A stretch of DNA of 64,000 nucleotides from Citreimonas sp042096055 (GCF_042096055.1 NZ_JBELMH010000001.1:124001-188000), one strand, 5' to 3'. Positions 7,844-17,183 are shown, counted from the stretch's first letter. The notes: generated from the sequence alone by a model not told the origin. Program-made: numbers and translations.

Positions 7844-9607
7844 ATGTCAGACAATTCCGAGCCACAGGGCCGTTTCCGACGCTCGAACCCGCTGTCCTGG
7901 CGGGTGCGCCTGGCGTTGGCGATCCTGCTCGGCGTGGCGATCGCCACGATCTGGGTCACGCACCTGCTGCTGACCGACCGGTTCACCGAGACGACGCGCA
8001 ACCGGGCCGAACTGCGCCTCGCGCTCTATTCCGGCAACCTGGTGTCGGAACTGCGCCGCAACGCCATCGTGCCGCAGCTTCTGGCGCGCGACCCGGCGCT
8101 GATCGGCGCGCTGAACGGGGCCGACTACTCGCAAAGCTCGCAGCGGCTGATTTCCTACGTGGACGAGATCGGCGCCGCCTCGCTGATGCTGCTGGACGGC
8201 GAGGGGCGCACCGTCGCAGCGACCGACCGCAACCGGCTGGGCGAACGCCACGCGGATGCGGCGTATTTCACCGAGGCCATGCGCTCGGCCTCGACGGTGT
8301 TCACCTCGATCCCGCGCGAGGCGGGCGGCTACCAGTTCACCTATTCGCGCCGCGTCGAAAGCCAGGCCTCGCCCGTCGGCGTCATCGTGGTCGAGGTCGA
8401 CCTCGCCAAGTTCGAGCGCGCCTGGGCCGGCATCTCGGACGCTGTGATGGTCACCGACAGCGACGACGTCATCATCCTCGCGACCGAACCGCGCTGGCGC
8501 GGGCTGAAGCCCGAGGTCGCGCTGGAACGCCAGCCGCCGACCGGCGCGATCGAGCGAGCGATCCAGGCCACCGCGGACTGGACCGCGCAGGACGCCGACG
8601 CCTACCTGCGCGGCGAGGCGGTGATGCGCATCAACGGCCGTATCCCGTTCCGCGGCTGGACGCTGACCACGTTCACCACCTATGCCAGCGTGCGCGAGCG
8701 GGTGAACGCCGTGCTGGCGCTGGAGATCATGGGCTTCGCGCTGCTGGCGGCCCTCGCGTTCTACGCGCTGTCGCGCCGCACCGCGCTGCGCATGGCCCTG
8801 TTCCAGCGCGAATCCGACGAGCTGCGCAAACTCAACGCGCGGCTCAGCCGCGAGATCGCCGAGCGCGAGCGCGTGCAGAAGAACCTTGCCGTGGCCGAGC
8901 AAAGCCTGGCACAAAGCTCGAAACTCGCCGCCCTGGGCGAGATGTCGGCCGCCGTCAGCCACGAGCTCAACCAGCCTCTGGCGGCGATGAAGACCTACCT
9001 CGCCGGCGCGCGGCTGCTGCTGAACCGCAACCGCCCGGACGAGGCGCTGTCGGCCTTCCACCGCATCGACGACCTGATCGAGCGCATGGGCGCCATCACC
9101 CGCCAGCTGAAATCCTACGCCCGCAAGGGCCAGCAGGACCTGACGCCCGTGGACATGGCCGATGCGCTGGCCAGCTCGCTGTCGATGATGGAGCCGCAGC
9201 TGAAGGCGCGGCGCGTGAAGATCTCGAAGATCCTGCCCGACGCGCCGGTGCGCGTGCTCGGCGACCGCATGCGGATCGAGCAGGTTCTCGTCAACCTGTT
9301 GCGCAACGCGCTCGACGCCACCAAGTCAGTGGCCGAGCCGCAGATCGAGATCCTGCTCGCGGCGGGCGAGACCGCGACCCTGTCGGTGCGCGACAACGGC
9401 CACGGGATCGAGGAGATGGAAGCCCTGTTCGAGCCCTTCTACACCACGAAGGCGCCGGGCGACGGGGTGGGGCTTGGCCTGGCGATCTCGTCGGGCATCG
9501 TGAACGAGCTTGGCGGGCGGCTGACGGCCCGCAACGGAGAGAACGGCGGGGCGGTGTTCGAGATGCAGCTGCCCGTGCTGACCCAGCAATCGCAAGCGGC
9601 GGAGTAG
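7844..9607 (+). CDS. dctB: DctB-type sensor histidine kinase
   Basis: 587 residues. A transmembrane helix at about 22-42 and a second at about 295-315 bracket a periplasmic double-Cache sensor region with the DctB-like stretch SLMLLDGEGRTVAATDRNRLG. After a coiled coil come the HisKA domain, with the phospho-acceptor in VSHELNQPLAAMKTYL (His373), and the HATPase domain with NLLRNALDA, DNGHG and GLGLAIS boxes. Homologues sense C4-dicarboxylates. The ATG at 7844 was preferred over the upstream in-frame start at 7808 because the membrane helix follows at the usual distance; neither has a strong ribosome site. It is directly followed by dctD. No dicarboxylate transporter gene is adjacent; the TRAP genes at 42-45 kb are of another type. 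Confidence 0.82.
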   Translation: MSDNSEPQGRFRRSNPLSWRVRLALAILLGVAIATIWVTHLLLTDRFTETTRNRAELRLALYSGNLVSELRRNAIVPQLLARDPALIGALNGADYSQSSQRLISYVDEIGAASLMLLDGEGRTVAATDRNRLGERHADAAYFTEAMRSASTVFTSIPREAGGYQFTYSRRVESQASPVGVIVVEVDLAKFERAWAGISDAVMVTDSDDVIILATEPRWRGLKPEVALERQPPTGAIERAIQATADWTAQDADAYLRGEAVMRINGRIPFRGWTLTTFTTYASVRERVNAVLALEIMGFALLAALAFYALSRRTALRMALFQRESDELRKLNARLSREIAERERVQKNLAVAEQSLAQSSKLAALGEMSAAVSHELNQPLAAMKTYLAGARLLLNRNRPDEALSAFHRIDDLIERMGAITRQLKSYARKGQQDLTPVDMADALASSLSMMEPQLKARRVKISKILPDAPVRVLGDRMRIEQVLVNLLRNALDATKSVAEPQIEILLAAGETATLSVRDNGHGIEEMEALFEPFYTTKAPGDGVGLGLAISSGIVNELGGRLTARNGENGGAVFEMQLPVLTQQSQAAE

Positions 9608-9610
9608 GCA

Positions 9611-10945
9611 ATGGCCAATGCCATGAAGATCGCAATCGTGGACGACGAGAAGGACATGCGCCAGTCGATCAGCCAGTGGCTGGCGCTGTCGGGCTACGAC
9701 ACCGAAAGCTACGCCAGCGCCGAAGAGGCGCTGGGCGCGCTCGGCCCCGACTATCCCGGGATCGTGATTTCCGACATCAAGATGCCCGGCATGGACGGGA
9801 TCCAGTTCCTCAAGAAGCTGATGGGCAACGATTCCACGCTGCCCGTCATCATGATCACCGGCCACGGCGACGTGCCCATGGCGGTCGAGGCGATGCGCGT
9901 CGGCGCCTTCGACTTCCTGGAAAAGCCGTTCAACCCCGACCGCATGTCCGAGCTGGCCAAGAAGGCCACCAACGCGCGGCGCCTGACGCTCGACACTCGC
10001 GCGCTGCGGCGCGAGCTGGGCGAGGGCGGGCAGATCATGCAGAAGCTGATCGGCAGCAGCCCCGTCATGCAGCGCCTGCGCGAGGATATCCTCGACCTCG
10101 GGCAGGCCGACGGCCACGTCCTGATCGAGGGTGAGACCGGCACCGGCAAGACGCTGGTCGCCCACGCCCTGCACGCGGTCGGCACCCGCGCCGGCAAGAA
10201 GTTCGTCCTGCTGTCGTGCGGCGCGCTGGACGAGGCCGCGCTGATGCGCCGCCTCTTCGGCCCCGCCCAGCCCGACGAGACCTGGCTGCCGGCGATCGAG
10301 GAGGCCCGCGGCGGCACGCTGGTGCTCGAGGATATCGAGGCGCTGTCGGACGCCGCCCAGGCGCGCCTGCTGTCGGCGATCAACGACCAGGGCAACCCGC
10401 CCGAGACCCGCATCGTCGCGATCTGCAACCTCCAGGACGAGGGGCGCACCTGCGAAAGCGCGCTGCGTGCCGACCTGTTCTACCGGCTCGCCGCGCTCAA
10501 CATCACCGTGCCGCCGCTGCGGGCGCGCGGCGAGGACATCCTGACGCTGTTCACCCGCCTTTCCGAGCAGTTCGCCGAGGAATACGGCTGCGAGGCGCCC
10601 AAGGTCTCGGCGCAGGAGGCGGCACAGCTGCTGCAGGCGCCGTGGCCCGGCAACGTGCGCCAGCTGATCAACCTTGCCGAACGCGCGGTGCTGCAATCGC
10701 GGCGCGGGCAGGGCACCATCGCCTCGCTGCTGATGAGCGATCACGACAGCATGCAGCCGGTGATGACCACCGAGGGCAAGCCGCTCAAGGAATACGTCGA
10801 GGCGTTCGAGCGGATGCTGATCGACAACACGATGCGGCGCCACAAGGGCTCGGTCGCCGCGGTGATGGACGAATTGTGCCTGCCGCGCCGGACCCTGAAC
10901 GAGAAGATGGCCAAGTACAGCCTGCAGCGCGCGGACTACCTCTAG
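9611..10945 (+). CDS. dctD: DctD-type NtrC-family response regulator lacking the GAFTGA loop
   Basis: 444 residues. Receiver domain 1-125 with phospho-acceptor Asp55 (ISDIKMPGMDG) and the conserved Lys in FLEKPF. AAA+ domain about 145-385 with Walker A GETGTGKT (174-181). A Fis-type helix-turn-helix ends the protein (LPRRTLNEKMAKYSL). Odd: the stretch between LFG and RGGTLVLEDIE is too short and has no GAFTGA, the loop by which bacterial enhancer-binding proteins contact sigma-54; the Walker B DE pair also reads ED. Rhodobacter capsulatus NtrC also lacks GAFTGA and works with sigma-70 polymerase. So it is inferred to regulate dicarboxylate-related genes without sigma-54. It begins 3 bases after dctB. 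Confidence 0.82.
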   Translation: MANAMKIAIVDDEKDMRQSISQWLALSGYDTESYASAEEALGALGPDYPGIVISDIKMPGMDGIQFLKKLMGNDSTLPVIMITGHGDVPMAVEAMRVGAFDFLEKPFNPDRMSELAKKATNARRLTLDTRALRRELGEGGQIMQKLIGSSPVMQRLREDILDLGQADGHVLIEGETGTGKTLVAHALHAVGTRAGKKFVLLSCGALDEAALMRRLFGPAQPDETWLPAIEEARGGTLVLEDIEALSDAAQARLLSAINDQGNPPETRIVAICNLQDEGRTCESALRADLFYRLAALNITVPPLRARGEDILTLFTRLSEQFAEEYGCEAPKVSAQEAAQLLQAPWPGNVRQLINLAERAVLQSRRGQGTIASLLMSDHDSMQPVMTTEGKPLKEYVEAFERMLIDNTMRRHKGSVAAVMDELCLPRRTLNEKMAKYSLQRADYL

Positions 10946-10946
10946 C

Positions 10947-11390
10947 GTGCCGGGCGCGCGCCCGGCCGGGACGACGCGGGCGGGCGACTGGGCCACCCTT
11001 GCGGGCCGCTGCCTGATCGCGGCGCTCTTCGTGGCGGGGGCGGTGCAGAAGTTCGTCGATCCCGAACCGGCGCGCGCGCTGCTGGCCGGCTGGGCCTTGC
11101 CGGGCTGGGCGATCTGGCCCGCGGCGGTCTTCAACCTGTCGGCCGGACTCGCGCTGATCGCCGGCATCGCGGTGCGCCCGCTCGCGGCGATGCTGGCGGC
11201 CTATTGCGTCGTCACCAGCCTCTTCCACCTGGTGCCCGACGATCCGTGGCAGATGTCCATCTTCGTCAAGAACTGGGCCATCGCCGGCGGCTGTCTCGTG
11301 CTGGCCGCACACGGAGCGGGACGCCTGCGCGTGCGCATGGGCTTGCGCAGCGGCGGCGGGCGTGATCGCCTTCCCGGCACACAAGAATAG
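10947..11390 (+). CDS. DoxX-family small membrane protein
   Basis: The 147-residue product has four hydrophobic helices and the DoxX pattern: an early RCLIAALFVAGAVQKFVDP segment, then GLALIAGIAVRPLA and a FLV-like VKNWAIAGGCLVLAA segment. It starts with GTG one base after the dctD stop, so it is probably translated from the same message. DoxX proteins are inner-membrane proteins of poorly defined function, sometimes linked to quinone or sulfur redox. The start could be later, but no better ribosome site is seen. Confidence 0.7.
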   Translation: MPGARPAGTTRAGDWATLAGRCLIAALFVAGAVQKFVDPEPARALLAGWALPGWAIWPAAVFNLSAGLALIAGIAVRPLAAMLAAYCVVTSLFHLVPDDPWQMSIFVKNWAIAGGCLVLAAHGAGRLRVRMGLRSGGGRDRLPGTQE

Positions 11391-11401
11391 GGAATCGCGG
11401 C

Positions 11402-12367
11402 ATGAGCGGACTTCTGGCGCTACTGGACGACGTGGCCGGCATCGCCAAGATAGCCGCCGCTTCGGTCGACGACATCACGGCGCACGCCGCCAAGGCGGGG
11501 TCCAAGGCCGCGGGCGTGGTGATCGACGACGCCGCCGTGACGCCGAAATACGTGACCGGGTTCGAGCCCGCGCGCGAGCTTCCGATCATCTGGCGCATCG
11601 CGCGCGGCAGTCTGATCAATAAGCTTGTGATCCTGCTGCCCATCGCGCTGCTGCTGTCGGCCTTCGCGCCTTGGGCGCTGCCGCCGCTGCTGGTGCTGGG
11701 GGGCTGCTACCTCTGTTACGAGGGGGCCGAGAAGGTCGCCCATGCCTTGGGCGCGGGCAAGGATCACGGCGGCCCCGACGGAAGCCACGCGGTCAAGGAT
11801 CCCGGCAAGCTCGAGGAGCAGAAGGTCAAGGGCGCGATCAAGACCGACTTCATCCTGTCGGCCGAGATCATGACGATCTCGCTCGCCACGATCGAAAGCG
11901 ACAGCATCCTGCTGCAGGCGGTGATCCTCGCCGTCGTGGGCGTGGGCATCACGGCCGTCGTCTACGGCGCGGTCGCGGTTATTGTGAAGATGGACGATAT
12001 CGGGCTGTGGCTGGGCAAGAACGGCACGACCGGGGCAGGGCGCGCGCTGGGGCGTGGCATCGTCAAGGTGATGCCCGGCTTCCTCAAGCTGCTGGCATTC
12101 GTCGGCACGGTCGCGATGCTGTGGGTCGGCGGGTCGATCATCCTGCACTCGATCGGGCAGATGGGCTGGCACGGCCCCGAGGATCTGGTGCACGACATCG
12201 CCTATGGCGCGTCCGAGAACGGCGCCGTGCGCTGGAGCATCACCGCCGCGATCGACGGCGTCTTCGGCCTTGCGCTGGGGATGCTGCTGGTGCCGCTGGG
12301 GGCGAAGGTGATCGCGCCCGCATGGGGCGCGATCTTCGGTGCGGACAAGGCGGACAAGGCGGCCTGA
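11402..12367 (+). CDS. DUF808 (YedI-like) inner-membrane protein
   Basis: 321 residues starting MSGLLALLDDVAGIAKIAAA, which with VDDITAHAAKAGSKAAGVVIDDAAVTPKYV is the signature of DUF808/YedI proteins. Several hydrophobic helices follow (for example 70-105, 165-195, 230-255 and 285-310). The function of the family is unknown. It sits 11 bases after the DoxX gene in the same direction and ends convergently 19 bases from the sugar dehydrogenase. Confidence 0.85.
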   Translation: MSGLLALLDDVAGIAKIAAASVDDITAHAAKAGSKAAGVVIDDAAVTPKYVTGFEPARELPIIWRIARGSLINKLVILLPIALLLSAFAPWALPPLLVLGGCYLCYEGAEKVAHALGAGKDHGGPDGSHAVKDPGKLEEQKVKGAIKTDFILSAEIMTISLATIESDSILLQAVILAVVGVGITAVVYGAVAVIVKMDDIGLWLGKNGTTGAGRALGRGIVKVMPGFLKLLAFVGTVAMLWVGGSIILHSIGQMGWHGPEDLVHDIAYGASENGAVRWSITAAIDGVFGLALGMLLVPLGAKVIAPAWGAIFGADKADKAA

Positions 12368-12386
12368 GGGCCGCCCGCCCAACCCT

Positions 12387-13583
12387 TTAGCTGTCGCTGT
12401 CGGACGCGGTCAGGCGCACCAGCGCGCCGTCCTCGAAGTCGGTCAGCACCAGCAGGGCGCCGTCAGGCCCGACATCCACGTCGCGCACGCGGCCCAGGTC
12501 CCGGGCCAGGCTTTCCTCGGCCTGCACCGTGCCGTCCTGCAGGTCCAGCCGGACCAGCCCGCCGCGCACCAGCGCCGAGATGAAGATGTCGCCGGTCCAG
12601 TCCTCGAACATGTCGCCGTCATAGGCGATCATGTCGCCGGGCGCGATGACCGGGTCCCAGAAGTAGTCGGGCTGCTCCATGCCTTCCATGCTGGCCTCGC
12701 CGCTGCCGATGGCGCCGCCGCCGTACTGGACGCCGTAGGAGACGACCGGCCAGCCGTAGTTCAGGCCCGCCTCGGTCAGGTTCAGCTCGTCACCGCCCTG
12801 GGGGCCATGCTCGATCGTCCAGAGCTGCCCGTCGATATAGGCGGCACCCTGTACGTTGCGGTGGCCATAGGACCAGATCGTGTCGATCGCGCCCTCTTGC
12901 CCCACGAACGGGTTGTCCTCCGGCGTCTCGCCGTCGAGCGTCACGCGCACGACCTTGCCGAAGGTGGTGTCCAACTCCTGCGCCAGGTCGCGGTTCTCCA
13001 TGGTGAAGCGCTCGCCCGTGGTGACGAAGGCGTGGCCCTCACCGTCGAACACGATGCGCGAACCGTAGTGCATTGGGTCGGTCACCGCCGGCTCCTGCAC
13101 GAAGATGTCGGTGACATCTGACAGCGCTGTCATGTCCTCGTTCAGCACACCGTAGGCGGCAGCCGTGACCGAGCCACCCTCGACCGGCTTGGAATAGGTG
13201 AAGTAGACGCGGCGGCTGTCCGCGAAGTTCGGTCCCAGCTTCACGTCCAGCAGGCCGCCCTGCTCTTCGGCGAAGATCTCGGGCAGGCCCTCGATCGGCT
13301 CGGACACGGTGCCGTCGGCCATGATGTGGCGCAGACGGCCCGGACGCTCGGTCACGAGATAGCCCTGCTCGTCCGGCAGGACCGCCAGGCCCCAGGGATG
13401 CACCAGTCCGCCGGCGATCTCGGTCTGCTGCAGCTCGACGCCGCTATCTTCCAGCGGTGCGCGGAACTGCGCGTCGAACGCGGGCTCGAAGCTGGTGTTG
13501 CGCTCGCCGCGCTCGAATGTCTGCGCAGCCGCCGGGGCGGCGATCAGCGCGCTTGCGGTGATCATCAGGGTCGTGCGGATCAT
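12387..13583 (-). CDS. PQQ-dependent aldose sugar dehydrogenase-like protein (YliI/Asd type)
   Basis: The 398-residue product has a signal peptide (MIRTTLMITASALIAAPAAA) and a six-bladed beta-propeller with the soluble glucose dehydrogenase motifs VHPWGLAVLPD, GLLDVKLGPNF, SYGHRNVQG and GPQGGDELN. It is expected to act in the periplasm, oxidising aldoses or related compounds with PQQ and Ca2+. The start at 13583 has AGGAG 9 bases upstream; the frame is open a further seven codons. No PQQ synthesis genes are in the window. It is on the minus strand, 200 bases downstream of tkt. Confidence 0.82.
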   Translation of the reverse strand: MIRTTLMITASALIAAPAAAQTFERGERNTSFEPAFDAQFRAPLEDSGVELQQTEIAGGLVHPWGLAVLPDEQGYLVTERPGRLRHIMADGTVSEPIEGLPEIFAEEQGGLLDVKLGPNFADSRRVYFTYSKPVEGGSVTAAAYGVLNEDMTALSDVTDIFVQEPAVTDPMHYGSRIVFDGEGHAFVTTGERFTMENRDLAQELDTTFGKVVRVTLDGETPEDNPFVGQEGAIDTIWSYGHRNVQGAAYIDGQLWTIEHGPQGGDELNLTEAGLNYGWPVVSYGVQYGGGAIGSGEASMEGMEQPDYFWDPVIAPGDMIAYDGDMFEDWTGDIFISALVRGGLVRLDLQDGTVQAEESLARDLGRVRDVDVGPDGALLVLTDFEDGALVRLTASDSDS

Positions 13584-13783
13584 GGATATGTCTCCTCTTG
13601 CCACGTTGTCGACAGAACGGATGCGGGCGCGCCCCGTTCCGGCCGTTCAACGAAGCGTGACCCGCGCGTGCGGGCACGTAAGCCGCCGCCGCCCCGCGGC
13701 AACGCGAAAGGGCGCCGCCGTTGCCGGCCGCGCCCCATTGTTAGCGGTGTCATCTGTCAGGCGGGCCGCTTGCGCGGTCCCGC

Positions 13784-15832
13784 TCAGGTGCGCGGATCGG
13801 GCGCCCAGCGGCCCTCGATCAGGTCGCGCACCTTCTGCGCGGTGGCCTCGGCCGTGATGCCGAAATGCTCGAAGAGATCCCCAGCGGGCGCCGAGGCACC
13901 GAAGCCGTGCATGCCGACGAAGCCCGACTTCTCGCGCTTGCCGCGCTCGCCGAACAGCCAGCGGTCCCAGCCGAAGCGGGTCGCGGCCTCGATCGCGACG
14001 CGCACCGGCCCGCCGGGCAGAACGCGGCGGCGGTACTTCTCGTCCTGCTCCTCGAACAGCTCCCAGCTGGGCATCGACACGACCCGCGTGCCGATCCCCT
14101 CGGCCTGCAGGATGTCGCGCGCGGCCATGGCAACGGACACTTCCGACCCGGTCGCCATCAGGATCGCCTGCCGCTTGCCCTCGGCATCGGCGAGGACATA
14201 GGCGCCCTTCTCGGTCAGGTTCGCGGTCTTGTGCTCGGTCCGCACGGTGGGCAGGCCCTGCCGGGTCAGCGACAGCACCGACGGGCGGCTGGTCTGGCGC
14301 AGCGCGATCTCCCAGGCCTCGGCGGTCTCGACCGTGTCGGCGGGGCGGAAGACCAGCGTGTTGGGCGTGGCGCGCGAAATCGCCAGGTGCTCGACCGGCT
14401 GGTGCGTCGGGCCGTCCTCGCCCAGGCCGATGCTGTCATGGGTCATGACGAACACGGTGGGGATGCGCGACAGCGCCGCCAGCCGCATCGACGGGCGCGC
14501 GTAGTCGGTGAAGGCCATGAACGTGCCGCCATAGGGGCGCACGCCGCCATGCAGCGCCATGCCGTTCATCGCCGCGGCCATGCCGTGCTCGCGGATGCCG
14601 TAGAAGATGTGCCGGCCCTTGCGGTTGTCGGTGTCGAAGGTGCCCAGATCCTTGGTCAGCGTGTTGTTCGACCCGGTCAGGTCGGCCGAGCCGCCGATCG
14701 TCTCGGGCATGATCGGGTTGATCGCCGACAGCACGATCTCGGACGCCTTGCGCGTGGCGTGTTTCGGCGCCTCTTCGGACGCCTGCTTCTTCAGCGCCTT
14801 GATCGTGGCCGACAGCTTCTTGGGGGCCTCGCCGGCCATGATGCGGGCGAACTCGGCCTGGCGCGAGCCGCTTGCCTGCGACAGCCGGTCTTCCCAGGCT
14901 TCGCGCTCGGCGCTGCCGCGCGCGCCGACCTCGCGCCACCACGACAGGATCTCGGCCGGAACCTCGAACGGGTCGGAGGTCCAGCCCCAGGCCTGCTTGG
15001 CGGCCTTGTTCTGGTCGCCGTCGGTCAGCGCGCCGTGGCCCTTGGCGGTGTCCTGCGCCGCGTGGCCCAGCGCGATATGCGTCTTGCACGCGATCATCGA
15101 CGGACGGCCGGTCTCGGCCTTCGCGGCGGCGATGGCCGCGTCGATCGCCTCGGGGTCGTGCCCGTCGATCGCCTGCACGTGCCAGCCGGCCGCCTCGAAG
15201 CGCTTGAGCTGGTCGGTCTTGTCCGCGATCGAGACCTTGCCGTCGATGGTGATGCCGTTGTCGTCCCAGAACACCACCAGCCGGCCCAGGCCCTGCCGCC
15301 CGGCCAGGCCGATCGCCTCGTGGCTCACACCCTCCATCAGGCAGCCGTCGCCGGCGATGACCCAAGTGTTGTGGTCCACCAGCTTGTTGCCGAAGCGCGC
15401 GCGCAGCGCCTCCTCGGCGATGGCGAAGCCGACCGAGTTCGCGATGCCCTGGCCCAGCGGACCGGTCGTGACCTCGATCGCCTTGGCCATGAAGTTCTCG
15501 GGGTGGCCGGCGGTGCGGGCTTGCAGCTGGCGGAACTTCTTGATCTCGTCCAGCGTGATCTCGTCGTCGCCGCACAGCGCCAGCAGCCCGTAAAGCAGCA
15601 TCGAGCCATGGCCCGCCGACAGGATGAACCGGTCGCGGTCATGCCATTCGGGCGCCTTGGCGTCGAACTTCATGTGACGCGAGAACAGCACCGTCGCCAC
15701 GTCGGCCATGCCGATGGGCATGCCGGAATGCCCGGAATTGGCATGGGCCACGGCGTCCAGCGCAAGCGCGCGCAAGGCGGTCGCGCGCATCCAGTGATCG
15801 GGGTGGGCTTGGCGAAGCTGGTCGATATCCAC
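13784..15832 (-). CDS. tkt: Transketolase
   Basis: 682 residues with a GTG start preceded by AAAGGA. It has the thiamine-diphosphate domain (GDGCLMEGVSHEA), the middle transketolase domain (GIREHGMAAAMNGMALHGG, with the catalytic Glu in REHGM) and the C-terminal domain (TGSEVSVAM, MPSWELFEEQ). It catalyses two-carbon transfer between ketoses and aldoses in the pentose phosphate and Calvin routes. It is divergent from the coiled-coil/zapA pair, with 239 bases between the starts. Confidence 0.95.
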   Translation of the reverse strand: MDIDQLRQAHPDHWMRATALRALALDAVAHANSGHSGMPIGMADVATVLFSRHMKFDAKAPEWHDRDRFILSAGHGSMLLYGLLALCGDDEITLDEIKKFRQLQARTAGHPENFMAKAIEVTTGPLGQGIANSVGFAIAEEALRARFGNKLVDHNTWVIAGDGCLMEGVSHEAIGLAGRQGLGRLVVFWDDNGITIDGKVSIADKTDQLKRFEAAGWHVQAIDGHDPEAIDAAIAAAKAETGRPSMIACKTHIALGHAAQDTAKGHGALTDGDQNKAAKQAWGWTSDPFEVPAEILSWWREVGARGSAEREAWEDRLSQASGSRQAEFARIMAGEAPKKLSATIKALKKQASEEAPKHATRKASEIVLSAINPIMPETIGGSADLTGSNNTLTKDLGTFDTDNRKGRHIFYGIREHGMAAAMNGMALHGGVRPYGGTFMAFTDYARPSMRLAALSRIPTVFVMTHDSIGLGEDGPTHQPVEHLAISRATPNTLVFRPADTVETAEAWEIALRQTSRPSVLSLTRQGLPTVRTEHKTANLTEKGAYVLADAEGKRQAILMATGSEVSVAMAARDILQAEGIGTRVVSMPSWELFEEQDEKYRRRVLPGGPVRVAIEAATRFGWDRWLFGERGKREKSGFVGMHGFGASAPAGDLFEHFGITAEATAQKVRDLIEGRWAPDPRT

Positions 15833-16071
15833 GGGCGGCGGTCCTTTGCAGACAGGGTTTGCGGCTGAATAGCACCACCGGCCCCAAGTGCAAGCGTGGC
15901 CCGGCGTCGCGCGGGGCCGCAGGCCCTTGTGTCACCTCAACCGCGCCGGCTAAGGCCTTGTCCCGCAACGGGCGCGCAACCGCCGGCCCTGCGGGATAAA
16001 CTTGACCCCGAACGCCCCTGTGTGATTCTGTGCGCAGGGCGGCCGGACGGGGCGCTTCGACGAGGATCGTG

Positions 16072-16632
16072 ATGAGCCGTATGGAAGACTTGCAGGGGCG
16101 TCTGGGCACCGCGCTGGAACGCATCGCCGGCGCCGCCGACGCGTGGGACCCCGCCGCGCTGCACGCCGCGACCGCGGCGCTCGCCGCCGCGCAGCAGGCC
16201 GAGGCCGAGCAGCCCGAGCCCGAACCGCAGGCCGACCCCGCCGAGCTGGCCGAACTGCGCGCCGCCCTCGAGGACGAGCGCACCGCCAACGCCCAGCTCG
16301 AGGAGCGCATGGCCACGCTGCGCGCGCGCCTCGCCCAGGCCGGGCCCAGCGACGCGACGCTGCGCGAACAGCTCGCCGCCCAGCGCGAGGGCATGGCCCA
16401 GATCGACGCCGAGCTGCAGCGCATGCGGCGCACAAACGACATGCTGTCGCGCACCTCCGAGGCGCTGCGCGAGGCCAACGCCGAGGGTCTTGGCGACCCC
16501 GAGGCGATCAACCAGGCGATGGCGGCCGAACTCGACGCGCTGCGCGCCGCGCGCGCCGCCGACGCGGCCGAGACGCGCGCCGTGATGGCGACGCTGGCGC
16601 CGCTTCTGGAAAGCGCGGGAGGGCAGGCCTGA
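16072..16632 (+). CDS. Coiled-coil protein encoded upstream of and coupled to zapA
   Basis: A 186-residue, alanine- and glutamate-rich protein starting MSRMEDLQGRLGTALERIA. Heptad-like patterns run from about 60 to 145 (LAELRAALEDERTANAQLEER), so it is predicted to be mostly coiled coil, with no membrane segment or known domain. Its TGA overlaps the zapA ATG (TGATG), which suggests translational coupling and a shared role in cell division, although that is inference. The frame is open 14 codons further upstream; ATG 16072 was chosen because the conserved-looking sequence starts there. Confidence 0.7.
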   Translation: MSRMEDLQGRLGTALERIAGAADAWDPAALHAATAALAAAQQAEAEQPEPEPQADPAELAELRAALEDERTANAQLEERMATLRARLAQAGPSDATLREQLAAQREGMAQIDAELQRMRRTNDMLSRTSEALREANAEGLGDPEAINQAMAAELDALRAARAADAAETRAVMATLAPLLESAGGQA

Positions 16633-17039
16633 TGGCCCAGATCGAGGTCGAGATCACCATCGGCGGCCGCAGCTTCGAGGTCGCCTGCCAGGAAGGCGAG
16701 GAGCAGTACCTCTACGCCGCCGCCCGGATGCTGGACAACGAAGCCGGCGTGCTGATCGACCAGATCGGCCGCATCCCGGAAAGCCGCATGCTGCTGATGG
16801 CCGGCCTGATGCTCGCCGACCGTACGGTCGGCCTCGAGGAACGACTGCGCGAGGCCGAGGACCGCATCGGCACCCTCACGCAGGAACTGACCGAGCTGCG
16901 CGACGCGCCGCCGCCCGAACCCGAGCGGATCGAGGTCCCGGTGATCCCGCCCGACGTCACCGATGCGTTCGCCGAACTCACCGCCCGCGCCGAGGCGCTG
17001 GCCGATGCGCTCGAGGAAAAGGCCAAAGCCTCCGCCTGA
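16632..17039 (+). CDS. zapA: Cell division protein ZapA
   Basis: 135 residues. The N-terminal half has the ZapA fold pattern: QIEVEITIGGRSFEVACQEGEE followed by LYAAARMLDNEAG and the MLLMAGLMLADRT helix; the C-terminal part is a coiled coil with a proline-rich insert. ZapA tetramers bundle FtsZ filaments at the division site. The ATG overlaps the preceding stop codon. In many proteobacteria 6S RNA follows zapA; here the downstream region instead holds a terminator hairpin and a dispersed repeat, and I see no 6S-like gene. Confidence 0.88.
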   Translation: MAQIEVEITIGGRSFEVACQEGEEQYLYAAARMLDNEAGVLIDQIGRIPESRMLLMAGLMLADRTVGLEERLREAEDRIGTLTQELTELRDAPPPEPERIEVPVIPPDVTDAFAELTARAEALADALEEKAKASA

Positions 17040-17065
17040 GCGCGGTCCGGCACGCCAAGACTCCC

Positions 17066-17102
17066 CCAAAAACGAAAAAGGCCGGGTCGCCCCGGCCTTC
17101 CA
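17066..17102 (-). terminator. Terminator between convergent zapA and grxD
   Basis: A GGCCGGG-TCG-CCCCGGCC hairpin lies at about 17081-17098. On the minus strand it is followed by TTTTTCGTTTTTGGGGG, a good intrinsic terminator for the leftward grxD message; on the plus strand the tail is weak. It may therefore stop grxD transcription before it runs into zapA. Confidence 0.7.
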
Positions 17103-17126
17103 CCCGGTGCGCGCACGACGCCCCGG

Positions 17127-17183
17127 CTTCTTTGGTCCGCAAATATCCCGGGGGAGCGCCGCAGGCGCGGGGGCAGAGCCCCC
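17127..17183 (+). repeat. Dispersed intergenic element, copy A
   Basis: The conserved left part reads CTTCTTTGGTCC-GC-AAATATCCCGGGGGA. It is followed by a variable stem GCGCC-GCA-GGCGC (17156-17168) and the closing hairpin GGGGGC-AGA-GCCCCC (17169-17183). Copies B, C and D at 21052, 36951 and 57802 share the fixed parts but differ in the stem. It lies between the convergent genes zapA and grxD. Confidence 0.85.

Noticed and set aside
13684..13740. CGGCAACG/CGTTGCCG inverted repeat downstream of tkt as a terminator
   Set aside because: The loop is long and no T tract follows; in this GC content it may be chance, so it was not listed as a feature.
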